Shown: piece after piece, positions 59,055 through 64,000 of the stretch | Position numbering within the stretch: the first letter of the stretch is position 1 | How the letters are laid out: each line of letters begins with the position of its first letter | Assembly: GCA_019359325.1 (NCBI GenBank) | Contig: JAHHHN010000007.1 | Location: 186,001 to 250,000, forward strand | From: Mojavia pulchra JT2-VF2 | GTDB taxonomy: Bacteria; Cyanobacteriota; Cyanobacteriia; Cyanobacteriales; Nostocaceae | DNA: 64,000 bases | Direction of reading: 5' to 3' | Notes under the pieces: model-generated | The model's database searches: none | The model's input: only the letters and a program-made list of their open reading frames with translations | Told to the model about the DNA's origin: nothing | Made by a program: the position numbers and the translations under genes

Positions 59055-59731
59055 TGTTGCCTCTCCTTTGGTGTAGCTAGCTGTAGGGACTATTTCCGAA
59101 ATTAGCTAGAGCAAGCGATCGCTTAACACTTATTATGCATTGGATAAATACATAGCCAACATTTGTTTATTGCGTATCTATCTAAAGTAGTAATAAGCAA
59201 TGTTAGTTAATTTTAGGCAATATTCTAACAACCGTTGAAATTATATAATTTTTAGTTTTTATCTAACAAACAACAAAAGATATAGGACTCATATTTAATT
59301 TTTGAACAAAATTCAGTACACCTTTATTCCTTCTTCCCAGTCCCCAGTCCCCAATCCCCAGTCCCTTACCTCTACGAGTGATTCAGAAATCAAATCGGAT
59401 TGCTATATAATTAGCAGTTCTTAATTAAGCATCTTCTAAAAGAATATAATTTTCCATGATAGTTTAACTGAATTTTACACAAAAATACTTACATTGTGAT
59501 ACAAAAGCCGTGTTTTCTAATAGTTAGGTATTTTTTACAAGCTTAGAAATCGAGCTAAGGGTAAAAGTGAAGAGTGAAAGGGATGGAATTTTCCTAACAA
59601 AATTACAAAAGGCAGGTTAGCTAGAAACGCTACAGCACATCTAATTAGATTTTGGTGCAGTAGTTGGCAAGAATGATGTACATTTTGCGCTATTAGTAAT
59701 TAAATGCGAAAACGTAGGGAGAAAGCTCTAA
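59055..59731. other. Intergenic region with MITE copy 2
   Basis: AT-rich apart from the 127-bp MITE at 59281-59407. Presumably contains the helicase promoter. No gene found. Confidence 0.55.
59281..59407. mobile_element. 127-bp MITE, copy 2
   Basis: Same length and almost the same sequence as 52955-53081, including both ends (TATAGGACTC ... GGATTGCTATA) and the central C-rich heptamers. Flanked by A-rich DNA. Confidence 0.85.
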
Positions 59732-61267
59732 ATGGCTCGCACCCCCACATTAACTTTTGATCGTGGCACACTAATTTTGCATCCACCTCCACGCGGCAAA
59801 GCTTGGATGGATTATGCGACATGGGATGATAGGGTAGAAAAATTTCGTCTACCGGCAATTAGATATCGCTGTTTAGTGGAAGCACTACAGGCGGAAGAGG
59901 TTAATTTTAACGATGAAGCGAAGGAATTTTATGCTTTAGATTTGGTTCCGAGTCTGGAAATGGAACCCTATCCCCACCAGAGTGAAGCGTTAGCAGCGTG
60001 GAAACTGGCGGGGAGGCAAGGTGTAGTAGTGCTTCCTACCGCAGCCGGAAAGACTTATTTGGCACAAATGGCGATGCAAGCAACACCGCGCACGACGCTG
60101 ATTGTAGTGCCGACTTTGGATTTGATGCATCAGTGGTATGCTCACCTAGTAGCGGCGTTTCCCGATGCTGAGGTGGGTTTACTGGGGGGTGGTTCGCGGG
60201 ATAAGTCACCTATTTTGGTTGCAACCTACGATAGTGCAGCAATTCATGCAGAAAGCTTAGGTAATCAATATGCTTTACTCATTTTTGACGAATGCCATCA
60301 TTTACCGACAGATTTTAATCGCGTAATTGCAGAGTATGCGATCGCACCCTATCGTTTGGGACTGTCAGCTACACCAGAACGTACCGATGGTAAACACGCT
60401 GACTTAAATATCCTCATTGGTAGAGAAGTATATCGCAAACGCGCTGAAGATTTAGCAGGAAATGCTTTAGCAGAACATGAAATAGTCCAAATTAAGGTGA
60501 AATTATCCCAACATGAGCGCGAAAAATACAACCAATTAATTCAACTACGCAATGATTTTTTGCGAGAATCCCGGATTTCTTTGGGAAGTATTCAAGGCTG
60601 GCAGATGTTTGTACAAATGAGCGCGCGATCGCAAACTGGCCGTAGAGCTATGTTAGCCCACCGCGAAGCCAAAGAAATCGCCTTGGGGACTGATGGCAAA
60701 TTACGAATTTTGGCGAATTTATTAGCAGAACATTTCCCGCAAAGAATTTTAATTTTTACTGCTGATAATGCCACGGTTTATAAGATTTCTCAAGAGTTGC
60801 TAATTCCGGCAATTACTCATCAAACACCTGTAAAAGAACGGCATGAGATATTAACAAAATTCCGTGAGGGTGAATATAATACCTTGATTGCTTCTCATGT
60901 GTTGAATGAAGGTGTTGATGTGCCAGCAGCTTCGATTGCGATTATTTTATCTGGTACAGGTTCAACAAGAGAATATATTCAACGTTTGGGTAGAGTTTTA
61001 CGTAAAGGAAATATCGAAAATAAGCAGGCGATATTATACGAAGTGGTGGCTGAAGATACGAGTGAAGAAAGAACTTCCGCGCGGCGAAGAGGGATGGACA
61101 AGAGTAACGAAGCGCAAAGTTACAAAGGACACGAAAGAAAGAAAGATAAGAAAGGACATTTGCAAGTTATATATGGAACTGGTAAAGAAAAAAGTGCTAA
61201 AGCTGCGGAACAATTAGAAATAAAATATTCCACAAATCGCAACGAAGAACCCCCCGATTTAACATAG
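59732..61267 (+). CDS. XPB/Rad25-like DNA helicase
   Basis: A 511-residue superfamily 2 helicase resembling archaeal and bacterial XPB. Walker A is VVLPTAAGKTYLAQMA, Walker B IFDECHHLP, motif III LSATPERTDGKH, and motif VI EYIQRLGRVLRKG. The N-terminal region has the damage-recognition-like segment before the Q-like YPHQSEALAAW. The last 60 residues are charged and low-complexity (from about TSARRRGMDKSNEAQ) and partly come from a repeat. A DUF790 gene follows after 54 bases, as in XPB-Bax1 pairs. Confidence 0.9.
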   Translation: MARTPTLTFDRGTLILHPPPRGKAWMDYATWDDRVEKFRLPAIRYRCLVEALQAEEVNFNDEAKEFYALDLVPSLEMEPYPHQSEALAAWKLAGRQGVVVLPTAAGKTYLAQMAMQATPRTTLIVVPTLDLMHQWYAHLVAAFPDAEVGLLGGGSRDKSPILVATYDSAAIHAESLGNQYALLIFDECHHLPTDFNRVIAEYAIAPYRLGLSATPERTDGKHADLNILIGREVYRKRAEDLAGNALAEHEIVQIKVKLSQHEREKYNQLIQLRNDFLRESRISLGSIQGWQMFVQMSARSQTGRRAMLAHREAKEIALGTDGKLRILANLLAEHFPQRILIFTADNATVYKISQELLIPAITHQTPVKERHEILTKFREGEYNTLIASHVLNEGVDVPAASIAIILSGTGSTREYIQRLGRVLRKGNIENKQAILYEVVAEDTSEERTSARRRGMDKSNEAQSYKGHERKKDKKGHLQVIYGTGKEKSAKAAEQLEIKYSTNRNEEPPDLT

Positions 61268-61285
61268 TCAAAGTAATTCGTAGTT

Positions 61286-61310
61286 AATTACGAATTACGA
61301 ATTACGAATT
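61286..61310. repeat. AATTACG heptamer repeats
   Basis: Three and a half direct units of AATTACG between the helicase and DUF790 genes. A related AATTACNAATTA run is at about 58758-58790. Confidence 0.7.
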
Positions 61311-61321
61311 ATTCAACTATC

Positions 61322-62536
61322 ATGTTACCCACAGAATTACTAATGCACCGCCACAACGGTGAAGAAATCATCCCCAAGCGATTGAAGATAGATGATAAAC
61401 ATTTAAATTTAGCTAATGAGTTAATTACTTATTTTCAAGAAGCCGTTGGTAAAACTCAAGGTATGTTGGAACGCCAACTAGCAGATTTTGAAGGCGATAC
61501 TACAGATTACCGCGTCAAGCGGGGTTTGGCTTATATTCTTAAAAGCAGCTTTTGCACCTTTGAAGTGGTGAGTCCCTTAGAACCACCAATGTTAAGAGAA
61601 AGGGTGTTTGCATTGTCTGCCAAATCTGTTCCTAGTCGAGAATCAACACAACAGACTTTGAGCAAAATTGCTGATGAGTTAAGTCATGAGCTGGAGCGAG
61701 AAGTTTTACCAGAACAGGTTCATAATGGGCTATATGCTGATTTATCTGAAAATAAAATTTTGACTGTTTTCGATGCACCCACACCGCAAAATTTGTTGCA
61801 TCGATATAATTTATCACAAGTGCAGGGAGTATTTTATAAAGCTAGTCAATTAATTTTAAATGCTCATCGCAATGTTCCCGGAGAATATAAGCTGTTATTT
61901 CGCTATCTCAAATTATTTCAATTGATGGCTTATATTGAGGGCGATGCTGACCACGGGTTTACAATTACCATTGATGGGCCGACGAGTTTATTTAATCCTA
62001 GTACGCGTTATGGGTTGGCGATCGCTAAACTTATTCCTGCCTTACTACACGTTACTAGATGGAGTCTTGCTTCCACCCTGCAAACCCGCGACGCCTACAC
62101 CAATACCTGGAGAACTGGACGTTTTACCCTCAATTCCGAATGCGGTTTAGTATCTCATTACTCCCCAGGTAAACCCTACGATAGTATGTTAGAAGCATCC
62201 TTTGCTGATAAATGGGATGCTCTAAAATCTGAATGGGCATTAGAGCGAGAAGTTGATTTAATTCCCATTCCTGGGAGTGTGATGATTCCCGATTTTCGCT
62301 TAGTACATCCTGATGGCCGTAGCTTTCTATTAGAAATTGTCGGTTATTGGCGACCTGAATATTTACAAAAAAAGTTTTCTCAGGTGCGACGTGCTGGACG
62401 TGATGATTTAATTTTGGCAATTTCTGAACGGCTAAATTTAGAGAAAGCTGGCGTGAAATTAAATGATGTCCCCGCCAGAATTATTTGGTTTAAAGATAAA
62501 TTATTACCAAAAGCTGTGTTAGCTGTGATGGATTAA
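61322..62536 (+). CDS. DUF790 (Bax1-like) nuclease
   Basis: A 404-residue protein of the DUF790 family. The N-terminal half is helical (LANELITYFQEAVGKTQGMLERQL in part); the C-terminal half has the nuclease-like core: SMLEASFADKW, then VMIPDFRLVHPDGRSFLLEIVGYWRPEYL, with Asp-Glu spacing as in PD-(D/E)XK enzymes, and LILAISERLN. The archaeal relative Bax1 is the nuclease partner of XPB, and here it follows an XPB-like gene, so a DNA-repair pair is inferred. Confidence 0.87.
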   Translation: MLPTELLMHRHNGEEIIPKRLKIDDKHLNLANELITYFQEAVGKTQGMLERQLADFEGDTTDYRVKRGLAYILKSSFCTFEVVSPLEPPMLRERVFALSAKSVPSRESTQQTLSKIADELSHELEREVLPEQVHNGLYADLSENKILTVFDAPTPQNLLHRYNLSQVQGVFYKASQLILNAHRNVPGEYKLLFRYLKLFQLMAYIEGDADHGFTITIDGPTSLFNPSTRYGLAIAKLIPALLHVTRWSLASTLQTRDAYTNTWRTGRFTLNSECGLVSHYSPGKPYDSMLEASFADKWDALKSEWALEREVDLIPIPGSVMIPDFRLVHPDGRSFLLEIVGYWRPEYLQKKFSQVRRAGRDDLILAISERLNLEKAGVKLNDVPARIIWFKDKLLPKAVLAVMD

Positions 62537-62551
62537 TCAAGGAGAAATTAT

Positions 62552-62794
62552 ATGAGAAGTATAGAAACAATTGCCACAGTTACAAAAGACGGGAAAATTA
62601 CAGTGCAACTACCGCCTGATATTCCAGAGGGAGAACATCAGGTAGTGATAGTAATTGATGAGAAGCCTTTGGCTGAGAAAGCAGAGAAGAAAGAAAAGCG
62701 TCCTCCTTTAAACTTTCCTGTGCATAATTGTGGACTTTGGCCTGAAAATCTTTCTTTAAGACGCGAGGATATGTATGGTGATTGGGGACGGTGA
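62552..62794 (+). CDS. Antitoxin of a VapBC-like pair
   Basis: An 80-residue protein whose N-terminal half is an AbrB/VapB-like strand region (TVTKDGKITVQLPPDIPEGE, HQVVIVID) and whose C-terminal half, PVHNCGLWPENLSLRREDMYG, is the toxin-binding tail common in cyanobacterial pairs. AAGGAGAAA precedes the ATG. It overlaps the PIN gene by 20 bases. Confidence 0.82.
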   Translation: MRSIETIATVTKDGKITVQLPPDIPEGEHQVVIVIDEKPLAEKAEKKEKRPPLNFPVHNCGLWPENLSLRREDMYGDWGR

Positions 62795-63227
62795 TTCTAT
62801 TTTTCTAGACACAAATATCTTGGTCTACGCTAGTCAGATTCAGTCTCCATTTCACCAAGTTGCAATGGAGGCTATCCAAGATTTTTATAATGCAGGAGTT
62901 GAGTTGTGGATTAGCCGACAAGTGTTGCGGGAATATTTGGCTACGCTTACCCGTCCGCAACAATTTGCCAACCCACTACCCATTGCAATAGTAATTCAGG
63001 ATCTTCGCTATTTCTATAACCGCTTTCAGGTGGCAGAAGATAACTTCTTGGTGACGGAAAGATTGCTGACACTCATGGAGACAATTTCTATTGGTGGTAA
63101 GCAAGTTCATGATGCAAATATTGTTGCCACAATGTTAATTTATGGTATTCCTAACCTACTTACTTACAACACAGTTGATTTTGCTAGATTTTCTGAGTTA
63201 ATTACTGTTTTACCATTACAAACATAA
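62775..63227 (+). CDS. PIN-domain toxin (VapC-like)
   Basis: A 150-residue PIN-domain ribonuclease. The first catalytic Asp is in IFLDTNILVYA, the Glu in VLREYLATLTR, the next Asp in KQVHDANIVATM, and the final one in LLTYNTVDFARF. It is intact, in contrast to the broken PIN gene at 13857. It overlaps the antitoxin gene, giving the usual coupling. RNA target unknown. Confidence 0.88.
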   Translation: MVIGDGDSIFLDTNILVYASQIQSPFHQVAMEAIQDFYNAGVELWISRQVLREYLATLTRPQQFANPLPIAIVIQDLRYFYNRFQVAEDNFLVTERLLTLMETISIGGKQVHDANIVATMLIYGIPNLLTYNTVDFARFSELITVLPLQT

Positions 63228-63240
63228 AATTTTTACACAA

Positions 63241-63264
63241 GTAGGGTGGGCATTGCCCACCTTA
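63241..63264. terminator. Palindrome between convergent genes
   Basis: GGTGGGCA-T-TGCCCACC (63245-63261) is a perfect stem between the PIN gene stop and the convergent nuclease stop and belongs to the GTAGGGTGGGCA dispersed family. The minus-strand gene ends inside its edge. Confidence 0.7.
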
Positions 63265-63957
63265 ATAATCCCAATATTTTTTGCGTCTCCAATACTCAGC
63301 AACTCTCGCTTCCCACTGTTCCCAATAATAGTTAATAACATCTGGTTCCAACCAAAAAACCTCTGCTGGCATCTCTGGAATCGCTACAACCAACAGCGCA
63401 TGATTTATTTGAATACCATAATCTTGATAATACTTGTTAGCTGCTCCTATATATGCTGCAAGTTGCAGTGGATGTTCATATAATCGCTCAATTGAACCTT
63501 TAGGTTTATCAGCTGTTTTCCACTCGCAAACACAAGGAATGCCTTGATAGCTGGCAATACAATCAACTTTGCCAGAATAGCTCAAATCGTAGTGAAAAAC
63601 TGAGCCTTCAACGAGCCTAATTGTGTTGATTTCTTGTAAAACTGGCTTGATACTTTCCCAATAAGGGCGACTGGCTTCTGAACAAACAGGATTTTCACCA
63701 AGAAGATAGCGCTCAATTTGCTTGTGTGTCTTAGTTCCGCGACGACTCGCCGCTGTGGTAATGCGGGATGCTTCTTCTGTACCAACACGCGCTTTCCAGT
63801 TTAGTAATCTATCACGATCTGCTTGGGGTTTGGTGGCATTAAGTATAGTCGTCACGCTGGGAAGGCGATTTCCCTTAGCATCTATATAATATTGTTTGCC
63901 ATTTTCTCTCAGAGATTTGGCATCAATGCGTGGTAATAGTTGGATATCAAATTGCAT
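63262..63957 (-). CDS. PD-(D/E)XK exonuclease, MGME1-like
   Basis: A 231-residue nuclease. N-terminal LPSVTTILNATKPQADRDRL resembles the MGME1/RecB-like family start; SRRGTKTHKQIERYLLG gives the His-containing helix, and the core YSGKVDCIASYQGIPCVCEWKTA has Asp in GKVD and E-x-K in CEWKTA. LQLAAYIGAAN is the Gln-containing helix. Likely single-strand DNA exonuclease; role not known. It is monocistronic on the minus strand. Confidence 0.85.
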   Translation of the reverse strand: MQFDIQLLPRIDAKSLRENGKQYYIDAKGNRLPSVTTILNATKPQADRDRLLNWKARVGTEEASRITTAASRRGTKTHKQIERYLLGENPVCSEASRPYWESIKPVLQEINTIRLVEGSVFHYDLSYSGKVDCIASYQGIPCVCEWKTADKPKGSIERLYEHPLQLAAYIGAANKYYQDYGIQINHALLVVAIPEMPAEVFWLEPDVINYYWEQWEARVAEYWRRKKYWDY

Positions 63958-63980
63958 TAGTAATTTGTAATTGAGAAAGT

Positions 63981-64000
63981 GGCGATTATAAATCGCGGTT
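63981..64000. mobile_element. Left end of a MITE cut by the window edge
   Basis: GGCGATTATAAATCGCGG matches the left end of the 42186-42302 element (GGCGATTGGAAATCGCGG) except for two positions. The rest lies outside. Confidence 0.6.

Noticed and set aside
1-64000. tRNA or rRNA genes
   Set aside because: No cloverleaf-like segment with a plausible T-loop (GGTTCGAATCC type) was seen on reading; a tRNA-finding program would be needed to exclude them fully.

Overview
The window reads as chromosome of a filamentous, heterocyst-forming cyanobacterium of the Nostoc/Anabaena/Calothrix type. The evidence is a nif cluster tail in the cyanobacterial order (nifN, nifX, two NifX-associated genes, nifW, hesA, hesB, heterocyst ferredoxin fdxH), a cyanobacterial uptake hydrogenase (hupSL) with its protease and maturation operon, the heterocyst regulator patB/cnfR next to a nif-type ferredoxin and a cytochrome oxidase operon, very frequent GCGATCGC-like (HIP1) octamers, and many short heptamer repeats and palindromic mini-elements typical of Nostocales.

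Layout. 1-5.5 kb: end of the nif operon, fdxH, and a small molybdate-binding protein. 5.9-7.5 kb: a NucA-type secreted nuclease converging on its NuiA-type inhibitor. 7.5-9.4 kb: a scar in which pieces of modA, a PAS sensor kinase and a nitroreductase-like gene are joined, followed by a small conserved gene. 9.4-14.3 kb: hupW, several small genes, an SDR oxidoreductase with a candidate operator, a cold-shock/DUF1294 protein and two decaying toxin-antitoxin-like pairs. 14.3-17 kb: hupL and hupS (minus strand), hupL being uninterrupted. 17.8-30.6 kb: an extended hyp region (two TPR paralogues, two small membrane proteins, a NifU/Rieske fusion, an NHL protein, then hypF-C-D, tautomerase, VOC protein, hypE-A-B). 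31-37 kb: small hypothetical genes, a Uma2 nuclease and a luciferase-like flavoenzyme with a paralogue of the small 9 kb gene. 37.7-45.8 kb: cysK, an IS200-like transposase amid hairpin arrays, a divergent pair of caspase-like genes with a nonsense-interrupted partner gene, a DUF433 gene and its broken duplicate on either side of a 21-bp tandem repeat. 45.8-47.7 kb: nitrogenase-associated ArsC-like protein, cysteine-dioxygenase-like cupin, small proteins. 48-55.3 kb: ctaC-ctaD-ctaE, fdxB and patB. 55.7-64 kb: a CHASE/PAS histidine kinase, an XPB-like helicase with a DUF790 (Bax1-like) partner, a VapBC-like pair and a PD-(D/E)XK nuclease.

Working together, nitrogenase assembly (nifN, nifX, hesA/B), electron supply (fdxH, fdxB), H2 recycling (hupSL, hupW, hyp), respiratory O2 removal (cta genes) and the nif regulator patB form one N2-fixing-cell programme. 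The remainder is accessory DNA rich in repeats: in at least two places (hypF, DUF433 gene), and probably a third (helicase tail), small repeats sit inside coding frames without breaking them. All functional calls rest on motif and family recognition by eye; no database search was possible.
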